This document shows, one piece after another, positions 45,030-54,389 of a stretch of DNA of 64,000 bases; position 1 is the stretch's first letter; every line of letters starts with the position of its first letter. The translations under genes were made by a program, and so were the position numbers. Where the stretch lies: assembly GCF_001401155.1 (NCBI RefSeq), contig NZ_LJRO01000200.1, positions 16,066 through 80,065 on the forward strand, written 5' to 3'. The notes beneath the pieces were generated by a model. That model made no database searches. It saw only the letters and a program-made list of their open reading frames with translations, and was not told the origin of the DNA. Source of the DNA: Pseudomonas tremae (GTDB taxonomy: Bacteria > Pseudomonadota > Gammaproteobacteria > Pseudomonadales > Pseudomonadaceae).

Positions 45030-45287
45030 TGTCGTCGATAATGGCGAGAAGCTGGCGAAATGTCCTCATGATGTCTGTAACGGATCGATTGATGATCCTG
45101 GGCCGGATCTTTGGGTTTCGTGACTTCTTTTCTCTGCGCTGATGCTGTTGTGTAGCGGCTTTTCATCAGGGCTACCTGCATGTCCTTTAGGGCTGGAATC
45201 GTGTTCGACGAGTTTCGTCGATGAACGTCCGGCGCATGAACTTGATGCATCAACTATCGAACAGTCTGCGAGCGAAGGAGCGTCACC

Positions 45288-45605
45288 ATGAATATCAACA
45301 ATCAACCGACTATCGATGAGCTGGCTCGTCTGTTTGCCGCGCGCAAAGATACGCTGGACAACCACATCGTCTGGATCGCCGATTCAGGTGAAGTGCATGT
45401 CGACCCTATGTCGCCGTTCACGCAGGAAAGCGAGTTTCGCGATGCGCACCCGCACATGCGCACGGCACTGAAGATGTTCCGCCGCGGTCAGGGTTATGTC
45501 GGCAAGAAAGCCGCAGCTGACCGCACTTTTATGGAAAACACATTGCAGGCACTGAAAAGTGAATGGCAGAAGACCCGGCGGCACGCTCATTCTCAGGTGG
45601 CGTGA
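45288..45605 (+). CDS. Small conserved-type hypothetical protein
   Basis: 105 residues, soluble, beginning NNQPTIDELARLFAARKDTLDNHIVWIADSG and ending in a basic tail (RRHAHSQVA). The ATG has a strong ribosome site (AAGGAG) and the gene is followed by a good terminator, so expression is likely. Function unknown. Confidence 0.8.
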   Translation: MNINNQPTIDELARLFAARKDTLDNHIVWIADSGEVHVDPMSPFTQESEFRDAHPHMRTALKMFRRGQGYVGKKAAADRTFMENTLQALKSEWQKTRRHAHSQVA

Positions 45606-45635
45606 TTTAAAGATGCTTTAAGTCTTGAGCCCTGA

Positions 45636-45671
45636 AGCCTGTTCCCGATCCTGATCGGGAGCAGGCTTTTT
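45636..45671 (+). terminator. Rho-independent terminator after the 45288 gene
   Basis: AGCCTG-t-TCCCGATC pairs with GATCGGGA-g-CAGGCT and is followed by TTTT. Confidence 0.85.
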
Positions 45672-45819
45672 GGTTTTAAGTACCGAGAAGAACAATTGCC
45701 TTATCGGTTGTACAAAGTGATTTTGCTGGTATAGATTCCGGCAATGAGTCAGTGCATCTGACTTGTCTCATTCCCAGCCTGCCATCGAAGTTATGGCAGT
45801 GCCTATACAGAGGTTGCCG

Positions 45820-46338
45820 ATGCGTGCACCACGGTGGTTATGGCTGGTTATCCTGCTCAGCGCAAACGCTTCGGCGGACTGGCATGAGGCATTGCCCAAT
45901 GCTCAAGTGGTAGGCGGCGGTGACCTCAGTCTGTTCGGCTTTCGTATCTATACCGCCAGGCTTTTGAGCCCCTCCAAACCTTTTGTGGCAGATGCTCCAC
46001 TGGCCCTTGAACTCACCTACCATCGCGCCATTGATCGCGAAGATCTGGTTGATGCCAGCATCGATGAAATAAAGCGCATTTCCGGGCCGACGGTGACTGC
46101 CGGGCAACTGAGCGAGTGGCGCGAGCAAATGAATCAATCATTTGTCGACGTTCAGCCGGGCATGAAGATTACAGGCGTCTATCTGCCTGGGCGCGAGGCG
46201 CGTTTCTATGTCGGCGACAAGCTCCAGCATGTCGTGCCGGACGGCCAGTTTGCCAAGGCGTTCTTTTCCATCTGGCTTGACCCGAAAACCCGTAATCCCG
46301 AGCTTCGGGAACAGCTACTGGGCAGCAAAGGTTCATGA
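45820..46338 (+). CDS. Chalcone-isomerase-like periplasmic protein
   Basis: About 172 residues with a Sec-type signal (LWLVILLSANASA-DW) and a chalcone-isomerase-like fold: [42 protein letters not shown] and GVYLPGREARFYVGD. Bacterial members are not known chalcone isomerases; some sit with fatty-acid or lipid genes. ATG at 45820 is chosen for its AGAGG; ATG 45793 and TTG 45763 are in frame. It is coupled to the DUF3833 lipoprotein gene downstream. Confidence 0.8.
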   Translation: MRAPRWLWLVILLSANASADWHEALPNAQVVGGGDLSLFGFRIYTARLLSPSKPFVADAPLALELTYHRAIDREDLVDASIDEIKRISGPTVTAGQLSEWREQMNQSFVDVQPGMKITGVYLPGREARFYVGDKLQHVVPDGQFAKAFFSIWLDPKTRNPELREQLLGSKGS

Positions 46339-46355
46339 TCGATTCTGGAGGGCTC

Positions 46356-46889
46356 ATGCTCAGAAAATGGATGTTGATGGTTTGCCTCGGTCTTGGGCTG
46401 GGCGGTTGCGGCGGTGTGCCAGTCAGTCACTACAGCCAGGAGGCGCCCAAACTTGATTTGCGCGAGTACTTCACTGGGCGTGTCGAAGCCTGGGGGATGT
46501 TTCAGAAACGCTCAGGTGAAGTCGCCAAGCGCTTTACCGTCGTGATCAATGGCCACAGCGAGGGAGAAGTGCTGGTCATGCACGAAGCGTTCAGTTACAG
46601 CGACGGCACCAAACAAGTACGGGAATGGCGCTTGCGTCCCGACGGTCCGGGCCGCTGGAAGGGCACCGCAGGCGACGTGGTCGGTGAGGCGTCCGGCGAA
46701 GTGGCAGGCAACAGCTTTCACTGGAATTACGTGCTCAGACTGCCGGTGGACGGCACTGAATATGACGTCAGTCTGGATGACTGGATGTACCTTATCGATG
46801 AGCGGACGCTGGCTAACCGATCGTCGATGACCAAGCTGGGCGTCGAGGTCGGGCAGATCACGTTGTTCTTTCGCAAGCCCGAGAAGTAA
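46356..46889 (+). CDS. DUF3833-family lipoprotein
   Basis: About 177 residues with a lipoprotein signal (LGLGLGGCGG, Cys lipidated) and the DUF3833 domain (LDLREYFTGRVEAWGMFQKRSGEV; EWRLRPDGPGRWKGTAGDVVGEA). Function unknown; usual partner of chalcone-isomerase-like proteins in Pseudomonas lipid-modification clusters, although the rest of such a cluster is absent here. ATG at 46356 has GGAGG just upstream; ATG at 46335 overlaps the previous stop. Confidence 0.82.
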   Translation: MLRKWMLMVCLGLGLGGCGGVPVSHYSQEAPKLDLREYFTGRVEAWGMFQKRSGEVAKRFTVVINGHSEGEVLVMHEAFSYSDGTKQVREWRLRPDGPGRWKGTAGDVVGEASGEVAGNSFHWNYVLRLPVDGTEYDVSLDDWMYLIDERTLANRSSMTKLGVEVGQITLFFRKPEK

Positions 46890-46890
46890 G

Positions 46891-46913
46891 CAACGCCTTG
46901 CCGCAAGGCGTTG
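46891..46913. terminator. Bidirectional hairpin between DUF3833 and moaA
   Basis: Perfect 10-bp stem CAACGCCTTG / CAAGGCGTTG with a CCG loop, between two convergent genes. No T run, so termination is inferred from position. Confidence 0.65.
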
Positions 46914-46930
46914 TGTGACCTGAACTGCGA

Positions 46931-47929
46931 TCAACCGCCAGTCATGTTCATGAAGCGCACTACCTGGACGCCATCGTCGTGAGTGAAGTTGTGGCTCCAG
47001 GGCTTCAACTGCATGGCGTCGATGATGGCTTTCTCAAGTTTTTGCGGCTGACCGGGGTTGGCGCGCAGCACTGACTTCAAGTCCGCCGAGTGTTCATTGC
47101 CCAGGCACAGCAGCAAGCGGCCCTCTACGGTAAGCCGCACACGATTGCAGGTGCCGCAGAAGTTGTGGCTGTGCGGAGAAATGAAACCAATACGAATGTT
47201 TGGCGCTTCGGCCAAGCGCCAGTAGCGCGAAGGCCCCTGAGTCGAATCGGTGGAGGGCACCAGCGTATAACGCTCGGCAATGCGCTCGCGGACCTGATCA
47301 CTGGAGTAAAAGGATTCGGCGCGACTGTGCTCGCTGATGACACCCAGGGGCATTTCTTCAATGAACGAAATATCGAGGTTGCGATCAATGGCGAACGCCA
47401 CCAGATCATTGATCTCGTCGTCGTTGCGCCCGTGCATTACCACGCAGTTGAGCTTGGTGTGTACAAAACCGGCGGCGTTGGCAGCGTCGATCCCGGCAAT
47501 GACCTTGTACAGATCCCCGGTACGGGTCAGTTCGCGAAAACGTTGCGGGTCCAGGCTGTCCAGGCTGATGTTCAAGCGCGTGACGCCAGCCTTGAACAGT
47601 GGCTCGGCGAGTTTATCCAGCTGCGAGCCGTTGGTGGTCATGCACAGTTCGCGAAGGCCGGGCAGGGCGGCAATACGCTCACAAAGCCCAACCACGCCTG
47701 CGCGCACCAAAGGCTCACCACCGGTAAGACGGATTTTCCGGGTGCCCAGTGCGACGAAGCGCTCAGCTACCTGAAGTATTTCTTCCAGTGACAGAATCTG
47801 TTGTCGCGGCAGAAACGTCATCTCTTCGGCCATGCAGTACACGCAGCGGAAATCGCACCGGTCGGTGACCGACATGCGCAGATAATCGACTTTGCGTGCA
47901 AAGCGGTCCATCAAAACCGGTTCTGACAT
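46931..47929 (-). CDS. moaA: GTP 3',8-cyclase MoaA
   Basis: 332 residues, radical-SAM enzyme that makes 3',8-cyclo-GTP, the first step in molybdenum cofactor synthesis. Both [4Fe-4S] clusters are readable: Cys25, Cys29 and Cys32 (CxxxCxxC) and Cys258, Cys261 and Cys275. The C-terminal Gly-Gly needed for activity is present (NMTGG). [11 protein letters not shown] is the SAM-binding GGEP motif. No other moa genes are adjacent. The 260-bp gap upstream shows no riboswitch I can recognise. Confidence 0.96.
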   Translation of the reverse strand: MSEPVLMDRFARKVDYLRMSVTDRCDFRCVYCMAEEMTFLPRQQILSLEEILQVAERFVALGTRKIRLTGGEPLVRAGVVGLCERIAALPGLRELCMTTNGSQLDKLAEPLFKAGVTRLNISLDSLDPQRFRELTRTGDLYKVIAGIDAANAAGFVHTKLNCVVMHGRNDDEINDLVAFAIDRNLDISFIEEMPLGVISEHSRAESFYSSDQVRERIAERYTLVPSTDSTQGPSRYWRLAEAPNIRIGFISPHSHNFCGTCNRVRLTVEGRLLLCLGNEHSADLKSVLRANPGQPQKLEKAIIDAMQLKPWSHNFTHDDGVQVVRFMNMTGG

Positions 47930-48190
47930 TTCACCTTCTAACTGTTTGATAGAACTGTATTCCGTTTGGAGGCCAGCGACTTACAGGGGTTCAGGTCTTT
48001 TGCAGACTGAGTGCTGTGTGGCGCTGGGGTACAGGCTGGCAGAGTGCCTCGATCAGTCTTCATAGTAGCTAGTGAGGACAGGGTTGCACAGGCTGGATGT
48101 GTGTCACGCTAACCGAGACGAAATGCCGCAGTCCAATTGCTTGTTCCGATACGCCCATCGACCTGCTCTATTACCGCTGCCAGGGTTGCC

Positions 48191-49540
48191 TCATGTGTCA
48201 GGATTGGCCGAAGCGCTACGCTCGTAACGCTCCAGCAACGGCTGGATGCTGATGCCATGCAGCAAGATACTCAAGGCCACCACTGAAAGCGTCATGCCGA
48301 TCACAACATCCCCGACATCGTCCGCCAAGCCATGGGAAAGGGCAAAGCACAGGTAGTAAAGACTGCCGATGCCGCGAATGCCGAACCAGCCGACCAGTGC
48401 CTTCTGTTTCCGGTTGAGCAGACGTCGACTGATCAGCAGCCAGACACTGACCGGGCGGATGACGCAGAACAACGCCAGCCCCAGGCCACTGGCGCGCCAG
48501 TCCCAATAAGTGGCCAGCGCAGCGCCCAGCAAGGTGATCAGCAGTACCTCCATTGCGCGCTCCACCAGACTGCCGAACGCCAGCATATCGCCCATCATCA
48601 CGCCGGCGGCCAATTGTGAATCGCTCAGGTCATCGGATTCGGCCACGGTGCCTTTTTCCAGTGATGCTGTCATGTGCCCGAGCACCGGCTGTGCCACGTG
48701 CTCTGAGGGTAGTTCCGAGCGGGTGACGCGCACTTCGGCCTGACGCAAGCCAAAGCCTGCGGCGAATACCGAGAGAAAACCAAAGGCTCCTACGCTTTGG
48801 GCAACTACATAAGCCAGCGCAATAAGCGCCAGGGCCAGGAAGTCGTTGGGGGAGGTGGTGCTGTCGGCATTCTTGATGCGCAGGAAAATCATCAGGTGGC
48901 CAACCCCTCGTCCCATGCCATAACCGATCAGAAGGCCAGCGGGTACTGCCCAGATCAGGTCCTTGATCAGCCAGTCCTGTACCCAGTTGGCCATCCCTCC
49001 GCCGGAAGTCAGATAGAGCAGCGCAAAAATAACGAATGGGAACGCGGTACCGTCGTTTAGCCCTGCCTCGCCCGACAAGCCGAAACGCAGGCGATCCTGA
49101 TCTTGCGCACTGTTGACCTGCACCATCCCCGCCAGTACCGGGTCGGTGGGTGAAAGCATGGCGCCGAGCAATAAGGATATGGTCCAGTCGATACCGAAGA
49201 TGTAATGAGCGGCAACACTTACCCCGGCGATCGTCGCCAGCATCACCGGCCCGGCCAGCCAATAAGCCGAGTGCCAGGCTTTGCCCTTTAACGGCAAGCG
49301 CAGCTTGATACCGGTACCGAATAGTGAAAACAGCACGGCCACTTCGGTCAGGCGCTCAAGCCATTCATGCGACGCCTTGAAGTCGAGATCGACAATATCG
49401 AGGCCCATCGGGCCGATGCTGAAACCGAACGCCAGACAGACTGCCGACGTTGTCACCGGCATCCAGCGCAAAAAGGAAGAGGTCAGTGCCAACAGCATCA
49501 ATAAAACGCCGAGCACGCCCATGCAGACCAGAAAACTCAT
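48191..49540 (-). CDS. Cation:proton antiporter (CPA1 family)
   Basis: 449 residues, about twelve helices. GAMLSPTDPVLAG and SGEAGLNDGTAFPF are the helix 4-5 motifs of NhaP-type CPA1 exchangers; the ND (rather than DD) pair suggests electroneutral Na+/H+ or K+/H+ exchange. There is no TrkA or USP domain. Stand-alone gene, with 150 bp of featureless sequence on its downstream side before the next operon's end. Confidence 0.88.
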   Translation of the reverse strand: MSFLVCMGVLGVLLMLLALTSSFLRWMPVTTSAVCLAFGFSIGPMGLDIVDLDFKASHEWLERLTEVAVLFSLFGTGIKLRLPLKGKAWHSAYWLAGPVMLATIAGVSVAAHYIFGIDWTISLLLGAMLSPTDPVLAGMVQVNSAQDQDRLRFGLSGEAGLNDGTAFPFVIFALLYLTSGGGMANWVQDWLIKDLIWAVPAGLLIGYGMGRGVGHLMIFLRIKNADSTTSPNDFLALALIALAYVVAQSVGAFGFLSVFAAGFGLRQAEVRVTRSELPSEHVAQPVLGHMTASLEKGTVAESDDLSDSQLAAGVMMGDMLAFGSLVERAMEVLLITLLGAALATYWDWRASGLGLALFCVIRPVSVWLLISRRLLNRKQKALVGWFGIRGIGSLYYLCFALSHGLADDVGDVVIGMTLSVVALSILLHGISIQPLLERYERSASANPDT

Positions 49541-49689
49541 AGAGAAAGAACCACCGTTGAATGCGCCTTGAGAAGAGGGCGTAACGGTGGGACTGCCCTA
49601 TGCGGTAATAAGTTGAAATAATTTGCCGAGCGGTTTGAAAACACTGCCGCTGGCCGCCAATGCGGGCATCCAGCGTGCAGGTGGTCGCG

Positions 49690-50742
49690 CTAGCGCTCGA
49701 TACTACGGCTCCAGCGGGCGTTCCACTCGGGACGTATCTGATTGACCTGATCCCAGTCGATGGTCACAGCGGTTTCGAGGTATTTGTTCATGGCTTCGAC
49801 CTGGCCTCGAGTCTTGTCGGTGGTGGGGGGCTTGGGGTTCGACGGGATCTGGTCACCGAACTCCAGTGCCGGCGCCTGAGCCTCGGGGGTGAGCAGATAC
49901 GCTGCCAGTTTCTGCGCCAGTTCCGGCTGGTTGTTGTTGGCGATGGCACATTCGGCCACATTCAGCACGACGTCGCCTTCCTTGGGCGATGCGTACTCCA
50001 CTGGCACGCCTTTGATCTTCAACGCGGTGACCTGAGTCGGGGTCAATGGAAACAGTGCGGCTTCATCGGTCTGCACCATTTCTGAGATTTTCGCCGAGCT
50101 GGCAATATATTCCAGCACGTTCGGGCCGACTGTTTTCGGCCACGCCTTGAAGCCAGGCTCGACGTCTTTTTCACTGCCGCCCTGAATGCGGTTGAACATC
50201 AGAAAACCATGCAGCCCGAAGGTCGAGGAAGCCAGCGACTGGAACACGACCTTGTCCTTGAAGCGTTTGTCGGCCAGATCCATCCACGAGGTCGGCGCAC
50301 TCCAGCCGTTTTCCTTGAACATGCGTGTGTTGTAGGCCAGGCCTGTCACGCCCAGGCTGACTGCCGCGGCCTGATCCTTGATTTTTGCCTTGGCTGGCAG
50401 GTCGGCGAGGCTGGCGCTCGGCTGCAAGGTGTCGCACAGACCCATGGAAATGGCTCGGTACATGATGCCGTCGTCAAGGAAGATCACGTGCATCTGCGGG
50501 TTGTCCTTGCTGGCCTGCACCTTGGCGAGGATATCGGCTGAGGTACCCGGCACGATCACGACCTTGACGTTATTGGCCTTCTCGAACGCGGGCAGTACCT
50601 GATCGGCATACAGTCGCTCCATGGTGCCGCCGTTCATGCCCAGATACAGCGTCGTCTCAGCCTGCGCAGGCATGGAAAACAGTGAGACGGCCAAGGTCAG
50701 GCTCGACAGACCGCTGAGGGCAAGATGTTTGATACATTTCAT
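49690..50742 (-). CDS. ABC transporter periplasmic binding protein (PotD-like)
   Basis: 350 residues with a Sec signal (cleavage after MPAQA). The body is a type II binding protein of the spermidine/putrescine and iron group (LYLGMNGGTMERLYADQVLPAFEKANNVKVV; IFLDDGIMYRAI). It is the last gene of a seven-gene operon with its own permeases and ATPase, joined to the upstream oxidoreductase gene by a 4-bp overlap. Ligand unknown; see the operon finding. Confidence 0.88.
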   Translation of the reverse strand: MKCIKHLALSGLSSLTLAVSLFSMPAQAETTLYLGMNGGTMERLYADQVLPAFEKANNVKVVIVPGTSADILAKVQASKDNPQMHVIFLDDGIMYRAISMGLCDTLQPSASLADLPAKAKIKDQAAAVSLGVTGLAYNTRMFKENGWSAPTSWMDLADKRFKDKVVFQSLASSTFGLHGFLMFNRIQGGSEKDVEPGFKAWPKTVGPNVLEYIASSAKISEMVQTDEAALFPLTPTQVTALKIKGVPVEYASPKEGDVVLNVAECAIANNNQPELAQKLAAYLLTPEAQAPALEFGDQIPSNPKPPTTDKTRGQVEAMNKYLETAVTIDWDQVNQIRPEWNARWSRSIER

Positions 50743-51914
50743 AGTGACGACCTTCCTCTGTGCAATGGGATGACGTTCGTAACGGGTTCACGTTGAAGGG
50801 GGGATTGCTGAAAGCGGGCTATTGAAAAGGCCTCAAGCGAGATAGCCGAAGAGCCTTCGCAGACCCATTCGGCCAGTGCTTCGCCGGCTGCGGGGCCGAT
50901 CTGAAAACCGGCTCCGGCAAAACCGAACCCGTGCAAAAGGCCAGGCTGAGTCAGGCTCGGCCCCAGCACAGGCTCGCGATCCGGCAGGTAGCCCTCGGTG
51001 CCGCTCCAGGTGCGAATGGCCTGGGCGCCGGCGAGTGGCGGGTAGAGTTCGACGGCGTCACGCAGAATGTCCAGCAGCGCAGCCTGGCCCGGTCTGGCGC
51101 GTGCAGGGTCAAGGGCGAAGCCCTGCCCACCGCCCAGCACGCAGTTACCGCGGGCTACTTGCCGGGCATAGATACCACCGCCCTCGACGCCTGTGCTGAC
51201 GTCCATGAACATCGGCAGCGGCTCGGTCACCAGCATCGCCGGATGCCCTGAGTACATCGGCACAGGTTCGTTGAATTGCGCCGCCAGTTGTCCGGCCCAG
51301 GCGCCGGCGCAGTTAAGCAGCCAGGCAGCCCGCAGTGTCAGTCCATTGGCTGTTTTGACCGTGAAAGCACTGCTGGCATGGCTGACGTCAACCACTGTCG
51401 CCTGCTCGAACACCTGCGCGCCGGCCTGACGCGCGGCGCGGGCAAACGCGGGCGATACCAGGCGCGGGTTGGCGTGGCCGTCCTCGGCACACAGCGACGC
51501 ACCGACCGCCACGTCTCCCGCCCAGGGGTATCGCGCACGCAGTTGCTCGCGGTCGAGCAGTTGCAGGTCCAGGCCAAACCCTTGGCTGGCCTCGGCATAG
51601 GCACGCAAGGCATTCATGTCCTGTTCGCTGCGGGCCAGTTTGAGATGGCCAGAACGCTGGTATTCGCCGTCGGTGCCGATCAGGTCACCCAGGCTGCCCC
51701 AGATCTGGTGCGCTCGTTGTGACAGAGGCAATTGTGACAGCGGGCGACCTTGCCGCCTGACACCGCCATAGTTGACGCCACTGGAATGCGAGCCACAGAA
51801 ATCGCGCTCCAGCAAAGCGACGCGCTGGCCTTTGCGAGCCAGCGCCAGAGCTGCTGACGCACCGACAATGCCGCCGCCGATGATAATCACGTCGGTTTCA
51901 ATCAGTGTGCTCAT
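50739..51914 (-). CDS. FAD-dependent amine dehydrogenase subunit (HcnC/OoxB-like)
   Basis: 391 residues of the DadA/glycine-oxidase family. The FAD motif IIGGGIVGASAALALARKG is near the N-terminus and a second FAD stretch GLLHGFGFAGAGFQIGPAAGEALAEWV near the C-terminus. In HcnABC, octopine/nopaline oxidases and hydroxyproline dehydrogenases, this subunit oxidises the C-N bond of the substrate. It sits directly downstream of the matching A-type and [2Fe-2S] subunits with 4-bp overlaps. Confidence 0.88.
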   Translation of the reverse strand: MSTLIETDVIIIGGGIVGASAALALARKGQRVALLERDFCGSHSSGVNYGGVRRQGRPLSQLPLSQRAHQIWGSLGDLIGTDGEYQRSGHLKLARSEQDMNALRAYAEASQGFGLDLQLLDREQLRARYPWAGDVAVGASLCAEDGHANPRLVSPAFARAARQAGAQVFEQATVVDVSHASSAFTVKTANGLTLRAAWLLNCAGAWAGQLAAQFNEPVPMYSGHPAMLVTEPLPMFMDVSTGVEGGGIYARQVARGNCVLGGGQGFALDPARARPGQAALLDILRDAVELYPPLAGAQAIRTWSGTEGYLPDREPVLGPSLTQPGLLHGFGFAGAGFQIGPAAGEALAEWVCEGSSAISLEAFSIARFQQSPLQREPVTNVIPLHRGRSSL

Positions 51915-53287
51915 GGCTGCGGCTCCACGATCAGGGTCTTTACGCCGAACGGCAGCGGCTTAATGGGCGCCTGGCCGCGCAGGCGACCGACCTGATCCAC
52001 CGGGCGTCCGCTTTCGTGGGCGATCAGTTCGGCCGCCGCCAGCCCGCACATGCGGCCCTGGCAACGGCCCATACCGATCCGGCACATGGCCTTGACTCGA
52101 TTGATCTCCCAATGGCCGTCCTGCACGGTGCTGCGGATAACTCCTGCGGTGACCTCTTCGCAGCGACAGATCAGTGTTTCATCCGGGACGTTCGCGGCCC
52201 ATTGCTTCGGGAACGGAAACGCTGTTTCCAGTCCTTGGCGAAAGCGTTCGATGTGCTGCAGGGCGGCCTGCAAATCACTCATCCGCAAGGCGTTCACGCT
52301 GACTCCGCTGTCTTGCAACAGGGCAAGTGCGGCAAGCTCTCCGGCCATCTCTGCGGCGTCTGCGCCCATGATTCCTGCGCCATCGCCTGCCAGGTACACG
52401 GTTGATACGCTGCTGCGCCCACAGTCATCGCGGGTGGGCAGCCAGGCGCGGTTCAATGGGCTCCAGGCGAACTCGCAGCCCAGCAGGTCCGCCAGCTGGG
52501 TTTCGCTGCGCAGCGCGTGTGCGAACGCCACTGCATCACAACTCAACTGGCCGGATCGGCCATTGCGCTCCCAATGGACACCGCTCACGCGCTGCTCACC
52601 GTCGATGCGCGTGAGGTGCGCAGCTTGATGCATCGGGATGCCCCGTGCGGTCAGCCAAGCCCGGTAATAAAGCCCCTTGGCGAGCGTCGCTGGCTGGCCG
52701 AGCAATGCCGGCAGTGCCTTGCACTGGGCCGAGAAGGGCGCACTATCCAGCACCGCTACGACGTTTGCACCCGCCTTCGCGTACTGATAGGCCACCAGGT
52801 ACAGCAGCGGTCCGCTGCCACAGAAAACCACCCGCTCGCCAATGGCGCAGCCCTGATATTTAAGGGCAACCTGCGCGGCGCCCAGGCTGTAGACGCCGGG
52901 CAGTGTCCAGCCGGGTACGGGCAGCACCCGGTCGGTGGCCCCGGTGGCGACGATCAGTCGGGTGAAGTCGAGAGTTGATGCCGAGCCGTCCTGCAAAGTG
53001 TCGAGCCGATTGTCTTCGGCGTTCCAGACCAGCGTCCGTGGTCGGTAGTCGATCTGCGCTGCCAGTGCATCGAGCGTCTGATGGACAGCAAGCGCTTTGC
53101 CGCTCTCGAAGCCGTAAAGCGCTTTGGCCGAGCGCTTGAAATTTTCCGGCTGGCGACGATAGATCTGACCGCCGCCGCGCAGGCTTTCATCGATCAGGCA
53201 GGCTTTTATGCCGTGGGCCAGAAGGGTCTGCGCGGCGCGAATGCCTGCCGGGCCGGCACCGATAATGGCAATCTTGTGATTGCTCAC
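51911..53287 (-). CDS. NAD/FAD oxidoreductase subunit with [2Fe-2S] tail (HcnB/OoxA-like)
   Basis: 458 residues. The pyridine-nucleotide-disulfide-oxidoreductase fold starts IAIIGAGPAGIRAAQTLL and has a second Rossmann region (GERVVFCGSGPLLYLVAYQYA). The C-terminus carries a BFD-like [2Fe-2S] motif: Cys374, Cys376, Cys409 and Cys414 (CRC and CQGRMC). This is the electron-transfer subunit of heterotrimeric amino-acid dehydrogenases. Partner genes flank it on both sides. Confidence 0.9.
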   Translation of the reverse strand: MSNHKIAIIGAGPAGIRAAQTLLAHGIKACLIDESLRGGGQIYRRQPENFKRSAKALYGFESGKALAVHQTLDALAAQIDYRPRTLVWNAEDNRLDTLQDGSASTLDFTRLIVATGATDRVLPVPGWTLPGVYSLGAAQVALKYQGCAIGERVVFCGSGPLLYLVAYQYAKAGANVVAVLDSAPFSAQCKALPALLGQPATLAKGLYYRAWLTARGIPMHQAAHLTRIDGEQRVSGVHWERNGRSGQLSCDAVAFAHALRSETQLADLLGCEFAWSPLNRAWLPTRDDCGRSSVSTVYLAGDGAGIMGADAAEMAGELAALALLQDSGVSVNALRMSDLQAALQHIERFRQGLETAFPFPKQWAANVPDETLICRCEEVTAGVIRSTVQDGHWEINRVKAMCRIGMGRCQGRMCGLAAAELIAHESGRPVDQVGRLRGQAPIKPLPFGVKTLIVEPQP

Positions 53288-53574
53288 AGGCGCCGCCCCG
53301 GTTCGCGAATCACTGCATGGCCGGCCTCCAGTAACGTCGAGCAGGCGCGCACTCGCTGGCCATCACCCAGCCTGACCCAGCAATCCTGACAGGCCCCCAT
53401 CATGCAGAATCCGGCGCGCGGCTCAGCGCTGAAATCGCTGCCGCGCAGGTGCTCGCTGGTGGTCAGGATCGCCGTCAACAGCGTATCGCCTAACAGACCG
53501 CTGGCGGGTTGGCCATCGAGCGTGAAAGAGAGTGCCGGGCGGTCGCGTTCGACCAGTCTTTTCAGCAGTGCCAT
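53284..53574 (-). CDS. [2Fe-2S] ferredoxin-like small subunit (HcnA/OoxC-like)
   Basis: 96 residues with four cluster ligands Cys57, Cys62, Cys65 and Cys78 (CMMGACQDC...C). It corresponds to HcnA-type gamma subunits. ATGA overlap with the A-type subunit gene; 17 bp after the permease gene. Confidence 0.9.
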   Translation of the reverse strand: MALLKRLVERDRPALSFTLDGQPASGLLGDTLLTAILTTSEHLRGSDFSAEPRAGFCMMGACQDCWVRLGDGQRVRACSTLLEAGHAVIREPGRRL

Positions 53575-53591
53575 GACGTCAGAGCTCCGGA

Positions 53592-54386
53592 TTAATGTTT
53601 GCCGACCAGCACGCGATCCAGTCCATAGACCCGATCGAGCAGGATCATGGTGGCCGCAGTCAGGGCGATGACCAGTGCCGACACGGCGGCCATCATCGGA
53701 TCGATGGATTCAGTGGCGTACACGTACATGCGCACCGGCAGGGTCTGGGTGGCGGGCGAGGTGACGAAGATCGACAGCGTGACCTCATCGAAGCTGTTGA
53801 TGAATGCCAGCAGCCAGCCGCCCGCTACGCCGGGCAGGATCATCGGCAGGGTGATCTGCCGAAACAGTGTGAAACGACCTGCGCCCAATGACTCGGCGGC
53901 GTGTTCGGCGCTGCGGTCGATGCCGATGGCCGCAGCCAGTACCAGGCGCAATACATAGGGCGTGATCACCAGCACATGGGCGAAGATCAGCCAGGTGAAA
54001 CTGCCGTTCACGCCCATCAGGGCAAACAGGCGCAACATAGCCACACCCAGCACCAGATGCGGAATGATGATCGGCGACAGGAACAGCGCGTTGAAAAAAT
54101 TGCGGCCCGGGAATGTGTGCCGGGTAATTGCCAGGGCGGCGGGCACCGCGATCAGTGTTGCCAGGGTTGCCGACACGAACGCCAGAATCACGCTGTTGTA
54201 GAACGAGTCAATGAAGTCTGCGCGTTCGAACACTGCCTTGAACCAGCGCAGCGAAAAATTGGTAGTAGGCAGGCTCAGCGTGTTTTCCGGAGTAAATGCG
54301 ACCATGCATACCACGACCAGCGGGGCCATCATGAAGATCACTACCAGTGCATGAAATGACAGGGACAAAGGACCGTTCTTGGACAT
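53592..54386 (-). CDS. ABC transporter permease (PotC-like)
   Basis: 264 residues, six helices, with the binding-protein-dependent permease motif EHAAESLGAGRFTLFRQITLPMILPGVAGG (EAA loop). Second permease of the importer; starts 3 bp after the other permease gene. Confidence 0.92.
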   Translation of the reverse strand: MSKNGPLSLSFHALVVIFMMAPLVVVCMVAFTPENTLSLPTTNFSLRWFKAVFERADFIDSFYNSVILAFVSATLATLIAVPAALAITRHTFPGRNFFNALFLSPIIIPHLVLGVAMLRLFALMGVNGSFTWLIFAHVLVITPYVLRLVLAAAIGIDRSAEHAAESLGAGRFTLFRQITLPMILPGVAGGWLLAFINSFDEVTLSIFVTSPATQTLPVRMYVYATESIDPMMAAVSALVIALTAATMILLDRVYGLDRVLVGKH

Positions 54387-54389
54387 GGA

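Noticed and set aside
45066..45365. Minus-strand 99-codon frame overlapping the start of the 45288 gene
   Set aside because: It covers the ribosome site of a better-supported plus-strand gene and has no start signal.
50739..53574. hcnABC cyanide synthase operon
   Set aside because: The subunits match that family, but hcn clusters lack an adjacent polyamine-type importer and IclR gene; glycine oxidation to cyanide is not supported by context.
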